Shown piece by piece: positions 9,154-17,501 of a DNA stretch of 64,000 nt. The notes under the pieces are model-generated. The model was not told the DNA's origin. It saw nothing but the letters and a program-made list of their open reading frames with translations, and searched no databases. A program made the position numbers and the translations under genes. Source of the DNA: DASWIG01 sp965371445 (GTDB taxonomy: Bacteria > Acidobacteriota > Thermoanaerobaculia > Multivoradales > J023); assembly GCA_965371445.1 (NCBI GenBank), contig CBDUYN010000004.1, forward strand, positions 68,713 through 132,712, given 5' to 3'. Every line of letters begins with the position of its first letter. Positions within the stretch are counted from its first letter, which is position 1.

Positions 9154-9645
9154 CCAGACGGCCGGCCCAGTAAGGGACTTTCTTGTCTCTTTGTCGCTCT
9201 TCTTGACCGCCAGATGCGGGTCCCGGTAAGCTGGAAGCCATCCTGAGCTTCGAGGAGACCCCATGGAAGCCCCAAGGTTCTTCAATCACTGGCCACCGGG
9301 GCGTCCACCTGTGCGTGGAGAGGCAAGAGACGCGGCTCCGCACGGTGGCCGACGCCGGTGGCTGCTGGAACCTCCTGGGACCGGCTCTGGGAGCTCCGGG
9401 AACTGCGTCATGACGGGTTGGCGGCCCTGGGATCGGAGCCTCGTGAGGCCGGACACGAGAGCTCCATCCGCGGCCTATCGTCCATGGCCTGCCCGGGCTG
9501 GCATCGGGGCGGGACGATATGGCGCGGATCCCGCGACCTTCGCCGCAGCGGCCGAGATCAGCATCGCGGCCATAAGACCTTTCCTCAGAATGAGTTGGCG
9601 GGAGTCCGGCTCTCGAGGGCCGGGGGTGATAGGGCGCGTAGAACG
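9154..9645. other. Non-coding stretch, nothing recognised
   Basis: Several short open frames exist on both strands, but none shows a recognisable domain, a signal peptide or a good ribosome site. It may be further decayed gene material, as on both sides. No hairpin or repeat stands out. Confidence 0.4.
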
Positions 9646-10089
9646 ATGAAGAAAACATTACCACCAGTTTATTTCTTGGGCGCAATCATCGTTGAGGTAT
9701 TGCTTCACTTCTTGCTTCCTCTGCACCAGTTCCTTGTATTTCCCTGGCGTCTGCTTGGTCTTATATTGTTGGTGATCGGAATCGTGCTGAATGCACTGGC
9801 TGATCAGACGTTCAAGAAGCACGAAACGACGGTCAAGCCGTTTGAGGAATCCACAGCTCTCGTCACTGGCGGAGTGTTCAACATCAGTCGGAACCCCATG
9901 TATCTCGGTATGACCCTTATCCTTCTTGGCACAGGTGTCCTGCTCGGCTCCGTCATCCCCTTTGCCATCGTCCCTGTCTTTGCCGTGCTGCTCGATCGGA
10001 TCTTTATCGTTGAGGAGGAAAAGATGCTGGAAGACACCTTCGGTGATCAGTTCCGACAGTACCGAAACCAGGTCCGGAGATGGATTTGA
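9646..10089 (+). CDS. Isoprenylcysteine carboxyl methyltransferase (ICMT/PEMT-like) family membrane protein
   Basis: 147-residue integral membrane protein with about four hydrophobic segments. The C-terminal signature of this SAM-dependent family is present: GGVFNISRNPMYLG, then a membrane hairpin, then EEEKMLEDTFGDQFRQY and a short basic end. Bacterial members methylate small hydrophobic or isoprenoid substrates and most are uncharacterised. Base composition is clearly more AT-rich than the neighbours, suggesting acquisition by transfer. It sits between two copies of a LuxR-tail sequence (9093-9113 and 10120-10140). Confidence 0.85.
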   Translation: MKKTLPPVYFLGAIIVEVLLHFLLPLHQFLVFPWRLLGLILLVIGIVLNALADQTFKKHETTVKPFEESTALVTGGVFNISRNPMYLGMTLILLGTGVLLGSVIPFAIVPVFAVLLDRIFIVEEEKMLEDTFGDQFRQYRNQVRRWI

Positions 10090-10093
10090 ATGA

Positions 10094-10175
10094 GGGGAAA
10101 TGGCGTGCCGGGTTGGTTGGGCGTGCGTAACCGGACCCAGCGCCGGACCGTATCCGGCGCCTCGAGCTCACCAGC
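10094..10175 (+). pseudogene. Second fragment of a LuxR-regulator tail
   Basis: A 21-nt block, from GGCGTGCG to CGGACCCAG, matches the LuxR remnant at about 9093-9113 with one mismatch and encodes the same GVRNRTQ. The following bases also loosely resemble the end of that gene. With the first copy it brackets the AT-rich methyltransferase gene. Too short to be a gene. Confidence 0.5.
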
Positions 10176-10195
10176 TCAAGAACAGGAGAAAGGCA

Positions 10196-11026
10196 ATGAC
10201 AAGGACCAACACAACGGTGGCCTCCCCCCTCGATTCCCCCAAGGGGACTGCCGCATGGGCTCTGCTGGCCCTGCTGCTCACCGCGATCCCGGCGGTGGGT
10301 CAGACCGAGACGGCCGAGGAGAAGGGACTCCGCATCGCCCAGGAGAACGAACGCGCCAACGACGGCTTCGGCGGCGAGCACGCCGTCTCGGAGATGGTGC
10401 TGATCAACGCCCAGGGCGACCGCACCACCCGCCGGATGATCCAGCGGACCCTGGAGGTGCCCGGCGACGGCGACCGCTCGATCGTCACCTTCGAGTGGCC
10501 GGCCGACGTCAAGGGCACGCGGCTCCTGACCTGGAGCCACCAGACCGGCGACGACGACCAATGGCTCTACCTGCCGTCGCTGCGCCGGGTCAAGCGGATC
10601 AGCTCCCGCAACCAGTCCGGCGCCTTCATGGGCAGCGAATTCGCCTTCGAGGACCTCGGCTCCCAGGAGGTCGGCAAGTACGCGTGGCGTTTCGTCGTCG
10701 ACGCCGTCGTCGACGAACGTCCCTGCTGGCTGCTGGAGCGCGTTCCCAAGAACCCGCGCAGCGGCTACAGCAAGCAGCTCGTCTGGGTCGACAAGGAGTA
10801 CCGGCGGCCCCTCAAAGTCGAGTACTTCGACCGCAAGGGCGAGCTCCTCAAGGTTTCTCTCCTGCGCCGGTACCAGCAGCTGGACAGGTGGTGGCGGCCG
10901 GGGGAGATCGAGATGACCAACGTCCTGACGCGCAAGCAGTCGATCGTCCGCTGGCAGAAGCGCGAGCTCGACGATGGCTACACCGCCGCCGACTTCGAGA
11001 GCGAATCCCTCGCTGACGGAGTCTGA
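10196..11026 (+). CDS. Outer-membrane lipoprotein-sorting protein (LolA-like fold)
   Basis: 276 residues with an N-terminal signal peptide (AAWALLALLLTAIPAVGQ) and the LolA/LppX-like pattern of this periplasmic family: an RRMIQRTLE strand, FEWPADVKGTRLL, YLPSLRRVKRI, GSEFAFEDL. Members are nearly always encoded next to an MMPL/RND transporter, as here two genes on. Likely carries a lipid or lipoprotein across the periplasm. ATG 10196 was chosen for its AGGAG ribosome site and because the signal peptide follows. A copy of the dispersed repeat (10224-10248) lies inside the signal-peptide coding region and encodes SPLDSPKGT. Confidence 0.82.
   Translation: MTRTNTTVASPLDSPKGTAAWALLALLLTAIPAVGQTETAEEKGLRIAQENERANDGFGGEHAVSEMVLINAQGDRTTRRMIQRTLEVPGDGDRSIVTFEWPADVKGTRLLTWSHQTGDDDQWLYLPSLRRVKRISSRNQSGAFMGSEFAFEDLGSQEVGKYAWRFVVDAVVDERPCWLLERVPKNPRSGYSKQLVWVDKEYRRPLKVEYFDRKGELLKVSLLRRYQQLDRWWRPGEIEMTNVLTRKQSIVRWQKRELDDGYTAADFESESLADGV
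10224..10248 (+). repeat. Dispersed C-run/AAGGGGAC repeat, copy A
   Basis: C-run, CGATT, C-run, then AAGGGGAC. Same core as copies at 11036-11134, 19090-19169, 28266-28331 and 52013-52035. Here it lies in frame inside the start of the lipoprotein-sorting protein. Confidence 0.6.
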
Positions 11027-11035
11027 GACCATGTC

Positions 11036-11134
11036 CTCCCCGCTCGATCCCCCCAAGGGGATGCCGGTGTTGCCCCCCTCACTCCCCCCAAGGGGACGCT
11101 AGTGTTGCCCCCCCTCACTCCCCCCAACAAGGGG
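11036..11134 (+). repeat. Dispersed C-run/AAGGGGAC repeat, three tandem copies (B)
   Basis: Three successive copies of about 36 nt begin near 11036, 11071 and 11107. Each is a C-run, TCGAT or TCACT, a longer C-run, then AAGGGG. The third copy supplies the GTG start and first codons of the beta-barrel gene. The last two share the leader GTGTTGCCCCCC with the copy at 19090-19169. Confidence 0.7.
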
Positions 11135-12412
11135 ACGGTGCGGGATCTGCTCTTGCTGCTGCTCCTCGGCCTCCCCGCTCTGCCGCTCGCAGCGCAGAGT
11201 CTCCCCCAGGGACAGTGGCGGCGCCAGGGGGAGGTGGCGGTGGAGAGCCGCGTCTTCGCGGACGACGGCGACGACGCCACCCAAGACGGCAACCTGGCGC
11301 TCTTCGCCCGGCTCGAGACGAGCTGGCGCAAGGGTCCGTGGCGCCTCGCCTTCCGCGGCTTCGGCCGCGCCGACCACGCCGACGGCGAGCGCTCACTGAC
11401 CGCGATCGAAGAGGCGTGGGTGGGCTACCGCCGCGGCGTCTGGGAGCTTCGCTTCGGCGGCCAGATGCTCGACTGGACGGCGACCGAAGCCTTCCATCCC
11501 GCCGATACGATCAACAGTCGCAACCTCGACAGCGACCTCGAGCGTCCGGAGAAGCTCGGCGAGCTCATGCTCTCCGTGCGCCGCCGGCTCGGCTCCGGGA
11601 GCGTAACCGCGTACTGGCTGCCGCGCTACGAGGAGCCCGTCTTCCCGTCGCGGAGCTCGCGGCTGAGCTTCGTGCCGCCGGAGGTGGAAATCGGCGGCGC
11701 GCTGTGGATCGAGGACGACGGCAGGGTGGCACCGGACAGCTACGGCAGCCAGTGGGGCCTGCGCCTGACGCGGAACCTCGGACCCGCGGACCTCGGCCTC
11801 CACGTCCTGCGCCACCAGGATCGCCGGCAACCGGTCTTCCGGTCCGACGCCGAGGGTCGGATCCGGCCCCTCTACCTCCCCGTCTTCGAGGTGGGTGGCA
11901 CCTGGCTCCACGTCCTCGGCGCCTGGGTGCTCAAGGTCGAGTACAACCACAAGGACTTCGACAACCCGGAATTCCCCGTGGCTCTCGGCGACGGCACCAC
12001 CGTCGCCGTCTCTCGGGCCGATCACAGCCAGCTGGCCGTCGGCCTGGAGTGGGGCTGGACGTACGCGAGCGGCGCCGACGCGACGATCCTGTGGGAAGGC
12101 CAGAGCGTCCTCGGCGTGGACGCAGCGCACCGGGCGGAGCTCGGTGTCTTCCAGCGCGACGTTTTGATCGGCTACCGGCATTCGTGGAACGACGTCCGCG
12201 GCCGGGTGCTTTTGGCCACCGTGATCGTCGACCTCGAGCGCCGGCACGAGCTCCTCTTCAACTTGCGCTACGAGCAGCGGCTCTCCGACACCTGGACCGT
12301 GGAGACCGGACTGCGCCGGATCGACGCGCCGGTCAAAGGTCCCTCACCTCGGGGCCTCGAGTTCCTCGATGGGAGCGATCAGCTCTTCCTGAACCTCCGA
12401 CGCTACTTCTAG
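11102..12412 (+). CDS. Outer-membrane beta-barrel protein (DUF1302/porin-like)
   Basis: 436 residues: signal peptide (LLLLLLLGLPALPLAAQS), then alternating polar/hydrophobic strands with many Trp, Tyr and Arg, ending LFLNLRRYF with the terminal Phe common in outer-membrane barrels. Lies between a lipoprotein-sorting protein and an MMPL transporter, a familiar trio. It may be the outer-membrane exit of that system. The annotated start, a GTG at 11102, sits inside a dispersed repeat and lacks a normal ribosome site, so the true start is uncertain. Function inferred from context. Confidence 0.75.
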   Translation: MLPPLTPPNKGTVRDLLLLLLLGLPALPLAAQSLPQGQWRRQGEVAVESRVFADDGDDATQDGNLALFARLETSWRKGPWRLAFRGFGRADHADGERSLTAIEEAWVGYRRGVWELRFGGQMLDWTATEAFHPADTINSRNLDSDLERPEKLGELMLSVRRRLGSGSVTAYWLPRYEEPVFPSRSSRLSFVPPEVEIGGALWIEDDGRVAPDSYGSQWGLRLTRNLGPADLGLHVLRHQDRRQPVFRSDAEGRIRPLYLPVFEVGGTWLHVLGAWVLKVEYNHKDFDNPEFPVALGDGTTVAVSRADHSQLAVGLEWGWTYASGADATILWEGQSVLGVDAAHRAELGVFQRDVLIGYRHSWNDVRGRVLLATVIVDLERRHELLFNLRYEQRLSDTWTVETGLRRIDAPVKGPSPRGLEFLDGSDQLFLNLRRYF

Positions 12413-12430
12413 ACATCCAAGGAGATGACG

Positions 12431-14788
12431 ATGACTACTCAAGATCAAGACACCCTTTCCCATCGTCTGGCCGGTTTCCTGGTCTACCGGCCGTGGCTGT
12501 CGCTGGTCCTCAGCCTGGTGCTGCTCGGCCTGCTGATTCCCGGGCTCGGACGGATGGGAGCCGACTTCACCTACCGCATCTGGTTCAAGGACGACGATTC
12601 CTTGCTGCAACGTTTCGAAGCCTTCGAGCGCCGGTTCGGCAGTGACGACAACGTCGTGATCCTCGTCCACAGTCCGTCCGGGATCTTCGACGAAGACTCG
12701 GCCGCCGTGATCCACGATCTCACCGCCGATCTCTGGCAGGTCCCCGAGATCATCCGGGTCGACTCGCTCGCCAACTACGGCTGGACCCACGCCGAGGGAG
12801 ACGAGATCGTCGTCGAGCCGCTCCTGGGCGACGCCGGGGAGCTCACCGGCGCCGATCTCGCCGCGCGCGGCGAGATCGCCGTCAACCATGAGGTCCTGCC
12901 TCACTACCTGGTGAGCGGGGACGGCAAAACGGCGATCATCGTCGGCATCGTCCAGCCGAGCTTCGACGGCAGTCCCGACTATCAGCTGATCGTGGGCGGC
13001 GACCACACCGCCGAGCCGATCCGGGAAGGCGTGCGCGACAAGGTCGCGAGATACGAGGGTCACACCGACCACGAGCTCTACGTCACGGGCACCGCGGCGA
13101 TCTCCGACGCCTTCCGGGAAGCCAGCCAGCAGGACTTGCAGAAGATGTTGCCGATCCTGCTGGGGGCGATCGTCCTCTTCCTGCTGGTGACGTTGCGCAA
13201 GGTCTCGGGCGTCGTCCTGCCCTTCGTCGTCATCTTCTTCGCCATCTTCATGACTTTCGGCATGGCGGGCTACGTCGGCTTCAAGTTCAACATCGTGCTG
13301 GCGACCTTGCCCAACATGCTGATCGCCATCGCGATCGCCGACTCGGTCCACATCCTGGCCACCTTCCTGCAGTTGCGCCGGGCCGGTATCGAACGGCGGG
13401 AAGCGGCCCGCGAGACCCTGGTCAAAAACCTGCGGCCGACCTTTCTCACCAGCTTCAGCACCGCGGTGGGTTTCCTGAGCTTTACCACCGCCGACCTCGT
13501 GCCGCTGGCTCACCTGGGCTTTCTCGCCGCCTTCGGCACCATGGCCGCCTGGGTGGTGACCATCTTCTTCCTGGTGCCGCTCCTGGCCGTCTTGCCGCTG
13601 CGGGTGAAGCCGATCGCGGCCCGGCCGTCCGCGGCCCGGCCGGAGGCGGAGCTCGGACAGCCCCATCCCTGGGCCCGGCGTGCCACGGAGCTGATCGTCT
13701 CCTACCGGCGGGCGGTCATCGCCGTCTTCCTCGGCCTTGCCGGCGTCTCGGTATGGTTGGGCCTGGGCATCGAGGTCAACTCCAACCCCTTCCGGTACTT
13801 CGCCGAGGACTTTCCCCTGCAACGGGCCCAGCGGTTCATGGAGGACCACATCGGCGGCGCCATCGGGCCGGAGATCGTGATCACCAGCGGCGAGGCCGAC
13901 GGCATCAAGGATCCCGACTTCCTGCGCCGCGTGGAAGTCTTCCAGGAGTGGCTCGACGAGCAACCCTACGTCACCAAGACGATTTCGATCGTCGACGTCT
14001 TGAAGCAGGTCAACCGGTCGCTTCACGGTGACGATCCCGCCTGGTACCGTTTGCCCGAGAGGCGCTCCGAGATCGCCGAGCAGCTTTTTCTCTACACCAT
14101 GAGCCTGCCGCAGGGCATGGACCTGAACGACCGCGTCACGATCGACAACGACGCGCTCCGGCTGAGCGTCCTGTGGACCCTTCAGACCTCCAAGGAGTCG
14201 GTGGTGGAAGCCGCCCGCATGGAAGAGAGGGCCGAGGAGCTCGGGCTCGACGCCGAGGTCACCGGCAAGATGATGCTCTACCGTTCGATGAACGACCACG
14301 TCGTCCGCTCCTACCTGACCTCCCTCGCTCTCGCCGTGGCGGCGATCGCGGTGCTCTTGATTATCGCCTTGAGATCGGTGAAGCTGGGGCTTCTGTCGAT
14401 GATCCCCAACGCCGTGCCCTTGGCCCTGGGTGCGGGGATGGCGGCGTTGCTTGACAAGCCGCTCGACATCGGCACGGTACTGGTGACCAGCGTCTGTCTG
14501 GGAATCGCGGTCGACGACACGATCCACTTCCTGTCGGGCTTTCACCGCTGGCTCGAGGCGGGCCACGATCGGGCGACAGCGGTTGCGATGGTCTTCACCC
14601 ACACCGGTCCGGCGCTGCTGGTCACCACCCTGGTGCTGGTTGCCGGTTTCGGCACCTTCGCCTTCGCGTCGTACATGCCCAACGTCAACTTCGGCATCTT
14701 GACGGCCTTGATCCTGTCGACGGCGCTGCTGACCGACCTGCTGCTCTTGCCGGCGCTTCTTTTGCGGCACGGCCGTAACGACTCCTGA
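12431..14788 (+). CDS. MMPL/RND-family transporter
   Basis: Inner-membrane RND-superfamily exporter, about 785 residues, with the duplicated plan: TM1, a large periplasmic loop (about 40-230), TM2-6, then TM7, a second loop and TM8-12. The sequence IAIADSVHILATF and its second-half counterpart IAVDDTIHFLSGF are the paired TM4/TM10 regions that carry the proton-relay Asp. Likely moves lipids or hydrophobic molecules outward with the two genes before it. ATG 12431 is preferred over 12425 because GGAG then lies at proper distance. Ends convergently with the hydrolase at 14909. Confidence 0.9.
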   Translation: MTTQDQDTLSHRLAGFLVYRPWLSLVLSLVLLGLLIPGLGRMGADFTYRIWFKDDDSLLQRFEAFERRFGSDDNVVILVHSPSGIFDEDSAAVIHDLTADLWQVPEIIRVDSLANYGWTHAEGDEIVVEPLLGDAGELTGADLAARGEIAVNHEVLPHYLVSGDGKTAIIVGIVQPSFDGSPDYQLIVGGDHTAEPIREGVRDKVARYEGHTDHELYVTGTAAISDAFREASQQDLQKMLPILLGAIVLFLLVTLRKVSGVVLPFVVIFFAIFMTFGMAGYVGFKFNIVLATLPNMLIAIAIADSVHILATFLQLRRAGIERREAARETLVKNLRPTFLTSFSTAVGFLSFTTADLVPLAHLGFLAAFGTMAAWVVTIFFLVPLLAVLPLRVKPIAARPSAARPEAELGQPHPWARRATELIVSYRRAVIAVFLGLAGVSVWLGLGIEVNSNPFRYFAEDFPLQRAQRFMEDHIGGAIGPEIVITSGEADGIKDPDFLRRVEVFQEWLDEQPYVTKTISIVDVLKQVNRSLHGDDPAWYRLPERRSEIAEQLFLYTMSLPQGMDLNDRVTIDNDALRLSVLWTLQTSKESVVEAARMEERAEELGLDAEVTGKMMLYRSMNDHVVRSYLTSLALAVAAIAVLLIIALRSVKLGLLSMIPNAVPLALGAGMAALLDKPLDIGTVLVTSVCLGIAVDDTIHFLSGFHRWLEAGHDRATAVAMVFTHTGPALLVTTLVLVAGFGTFAFASYMPNVNFGILTALILSTALLTDLLLLPALLLRHGRNDS

Positions 14789-14861
14789 GAGCCGAGGTGG
14801 TGGTGGCCTGGATCCTCTTCCTCGTGTGGCGCTCGCGGGGCCAACAGGACTCGGCCGTCTA

Positions 14862-14888
14862 GCTGAAAGGAAGGGACAGTCCTTCAGC
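14862..14888. terminator. Hairpin between convergent genes
   Basis: Imperfect inverted repeat, GCTGAA-A-GGA against TCC-TTCAGC, in the gap between the MMPL gene (+) and the alpha/beta hydrolase (-). No clear T-run; it could serve either strand. Confidence 0.4.
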
Positions 14889-14908
14889 CTGAGCCGAGGA
14901 GCCGCGGG

Positions 14909-15790
14909 CTATTGTAATTCCGCCAGGAAATCCTTGATCCGTCTCTCGAACTTGTCCCGGTGTACAAGTTGGGGCAGGTGCCCCAGCCCCTTCGGGAACG
15001 CGTGGGACACGGTTCGCGGCAGGTTCTGGGTCAACCATTCGAAGTCCTTGAAGCCCGGGTCGTCCTCCGAGCTCACCACCAGGACCTTACCCGGCCAGCC
15101 GGAGAAATCGTCTTTGGCGTAGCCCTCCCGCTTGAATTGCGAGAGGACGTTCATGATGTTCATCAGCTTCTTTTTTGTGAAGTGGTTGGCCATGATGTCG
15201 TCCAGGTGGGCCAGGCCGAAGCGGCACCCCTCTTCCGCTCTCGGATCCTTGAGCGCTTCGGCAAAGTACGACCGGAGCTTCTTTTTGAACAGGGCTTTTA
15301 GAAGGAAAATCGGCAAGATCCTTAGCATCAGGAGGACGAAGGGTTTGTCCTCACCCTTTCGCAGGGCCAGGGTATTGATCAGGACCATCCCGTCGACCTT
15401 TGCGAAGCTCCTCTTGAAGTAGATTTGGGAAATGAGCCCCGCGAGCGATTGGCCCAGCAGAGTCACCCGATCGACCCCCTCTTCTTCGAGAAGGCGGCGA
15501 ATCCCTTGGGTGAGCTCGTCCACGGTTTCAAAGCCGGAGACGTCGACGACCACGATCCGGTAGTCTTCTTCGTACGTCAGGATGCTCTGCCAGGCGGTGT
15601 CGGGGGTAGAGTGCCCGCCGCAGAAGGTGAGAAGGGTCCGGGACCCCTGGCCGCAGGCGTAGTAGGCGACCTCCCTGCCCTCGACCACCGTCGTTTTCAT
15701 CGTGTGGCTTTGGAGGAAGCTCTTGAGCTTCTCCAGATACGCTGCCGGCACGTCGCTGTAGAATCTTTTCAACGTGGCTTCGTCGATCAT
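14909..15790 (-). CDS. Alpha/beta hydrolase
   Basis: 293-residue alpha/beta-hydrolase fold. The nucleophile elbow reads LLGQSLAGL (Ser in GQSLA), an oxyanion-hole segment CGGHST follows strand 3, and a late GLGHLPQLVH supplies the catalytic His. Asp is plausible in VVSSEDDPG. No signal peptide. Start 15790 follows a clear GGAGGT ribosome site. Substrate not predictable. Neighbours are the MMPL transporter (convergent) and gene remnants, so context gives no pathway. Confidence 0.82.
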   Translation of the reverse strand: MIDEATLKRFYSDVPAAYLEKLKSFLQSHTMKTTVVEGREVAYYACGQGSRTLLTFCGGHSTPDTAWQSILTYEEDYRIVVVDVSGFETVDELTQGIRRLLEEEGVDRVTLLGQSLAGLISQIYFKRSFAKVDGMVLINTLALRKGEDKPFVLLMLRILPIFLLKALFKKKLRSYFAEALKDPRAEEGCRFGLAHLDDIMANHFTKKKLMNIMNVLSQFKREGYAKDDFSGWPGKVLVVSSEDDPGFKDFEWLTQNLPRTVSHAFPKGLGHLPQLVHRDKFERRIKDFLAELQ

Positions 15791-15869
15791 GGACGATACC
15801 TCCCTGGTTCTGGTAGCCTCGGATCTCCTGAAGAGCCTACCACAGGAGTGGGGCCGGTCGGTTCCTGGC

Positions 15870-16174
15870 CGTACCTGAACCGGCACCCGATTCGACTTCG
15901 ACCCGCCGCCGAGGGGGGAGCTCGTCTGGAGTGCGGTAACACCAGGACCTCGGTTCTCGCCGATGGCGAGGGTGTCGACGCCGAGCGGCAGCTCTCGGCC
16001 TCCGATCTCGAGCGTGGCGTCGTGCTTCTGCTGGCGGAGCGGGTGGCGCTCTTGCTGCACCCGCAGCATCCGTCGCCGCCCCAGGGGGTCCCGCGCTTCG
16101 ACATGATGGGCGACAGCCCGGGGCTGCTGCGAGTGCGCCGGGAGATCGGGTGGTGGGCGATCTCCTCGCGGTAG
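15870..16174 (+). pseudogene. Remnant of an FHA-type sigma-54 activator
   Basis: An open stretch reads RHPIRLRP, then DLERGVVLLLAERVALLLHP, then FDMMGDSPGLLRVRREI. This is the usual FHA-to-AAA+ junction of acidobacterial sigma-54-dependent regulators; MMGDSP is the start of the central domain. It stops before the Walker A and runs straight into a PSD-like remnant, so the ATPase and DNA-binding domains are missing. Confidence 0.6.
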
Positions 16175-16844
16175 GTGTGTCTTCCTGCCTGCGATCAACG
16201 GCAGCGAGGACAATGGCCTGGCCTTCATCCAGAATTTCGCCTGGTTCTACTACCGCAACGACGCGGGCCGGGGCTTCGTCCAGGGCCGCGACGAGCTGCT
16301 CCGTGGCGTCGACGAGGACGTCCGCCAAGCCTTCGTCGGCGGCACCGGTCTCTCCTGCGTGCTGATGCCGAACACCTACCACCACTTCCACGCGCCGGTC
16401 AGCGGGACCCTCGTCCACGCCAAGCTGGTGAATCCCAGGACCGGCAGCGACATCGGAACCTACGGCTATGTCGACTGGCCGAACTGGGTGCCGCTCGATG
16501 GCAACGTGGGCCGGCCCGGCACCGACTTCAGCGAGTTCCAGGTCTTTCAACGCGGCGTCATCGTGATCAAGGTGACCTACGCGGGGCTGGAGGACAATGA
16601 GCTGACCGGCTACGTCGCCTCGATCCCCGTCGGACTCGACACCATCGGCTCGGTCGTGCTCAACAAAGACCTGAAACATGGGATGCACGTCAAGCGGGGA
16701 TTCACCGAGCTCGGCAACTTCTTCTACGGCGGCTCGCTGAACATCCTGCTCTTCTCGAAAGGGCTCGCCACCGGTGCGGTCCAGACGCGGATGGGCAATC
16801 AGATCACCCTGCTCAACGTCGGGACAACGCCGCCAGTCGAGTAG
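16173..16844 (+). pseudogene. 5'-truncated phosphatidylserine decarboxylase-like gene
   Basis: About 223 codons to the stop at 16844. The stretch MPNTYHHFHAPVSGTLV is the conserved core strand of phosphatidylserine decarboxylase-related proteins. The C-terminal part (VGLDTIGSVV, LGNFFYGGSLNILLF) matches the family end, where the pyruvoyl-forming Ser lies in a GGS or LGST context (here YGGSLN). There is no start codon in frame before a GTG at 16359 and an upstream stop at 16104, so the gene has lost its 5' end. It abuts the sigma-54 activator remnant directly. Confidence 0.6.
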
Positions 16845-16894
16845 ACGCTCTTCGTCCGGGCGACGGCGACGAGCCCTTGCCGAGGACGGCGAGC

Positions 16895-17377
16895 TCACTG
16901 CCGGTGCGTGTCCGGGGGTGTCGTTCGAAATCGATACAGCTCCCAGGCTCGCTCATCGATCTCGGCCTGGATTTCCTCGATCCTGTTCTGGCGGCCGACG
17001 ACCTCCTCCTCCTGCAACTCGAGATAGGCGCCGAAGGCGAGCAGGTTGGCTTCAGTCCGCGGCAGGACGTCCTGGCGCTGGCGCTGCGCGAAAGTACCCG
17101 GCAGGGCGCGGAAGAAGCGTGCGAGGACCTCCAGCCGCGGCCGGCGAGTCCAGTCATCGAGAGGCTCGAGGAGCAAGCGGTCGAACTCTTCCTGGGAGAG
17201 CTCGAAGTTCTGGGCGCGCCGGGCCGCCAAGCCCGGCGCAGCCACGGCAGTTGGGACTTTCTCTCCAGCTCGCGCCCGGCCTGCTCGAAATCCTGGTGAC
17301 GCCGCAAGGCCGGGAGCCGCCATCGTGCCGATCTCCTTCTCGGTATTGTAGCACGATGCCCGAGACTCGCCACTCAC
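16895..17377 (-). pseudogene. Fragment possibly from a DNA methyltransferase-type protein
   Basis: A 160-codon open frame. The part from about residue 55, QNFELSQEEFDRLLL to the end, looks protein-like, while the first third is low-complexity; another frame there reads PALRRHQDFEQAGRELERKS, suggesting a frameshift. The tail RIEEIQAEIDERAWELYRF resembles the C-terminal EIDxxVYxLYGL of Eco57I-type adenine methyltransferases. Weak call: it may instead be a small unknown protein. Confidence 0.3.
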
Positions 17378-17501
17378 CGAGGTCCGAGAGCCGCGTGGGG
17401 TGGATCAGCTCCGCCATCTTGCAGGCACCGCGGCGTCGTCGAGGCGGCCGGCGAGAAGCGAAAAAGGCCGCTCATCTGAATCAGCACCTTCGCTACGGAC
17501 G

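Noticed and set aside
9154..9645. Small open frames between the LuxR remnant and the methyltransferase
   Set aside because: No recognisable domain, signal peptide or ribosome site, and frames on both strands are equally plausible.
12344..14770. 808-codon open frame on the minus strand opposite the MMPL gene
   Set aside because: Its translation is low-complexity (Gln, Asp, Gly, Arg rich) and mirrors codon bias of the MMPL gene on the other strand, which has full family motifs.
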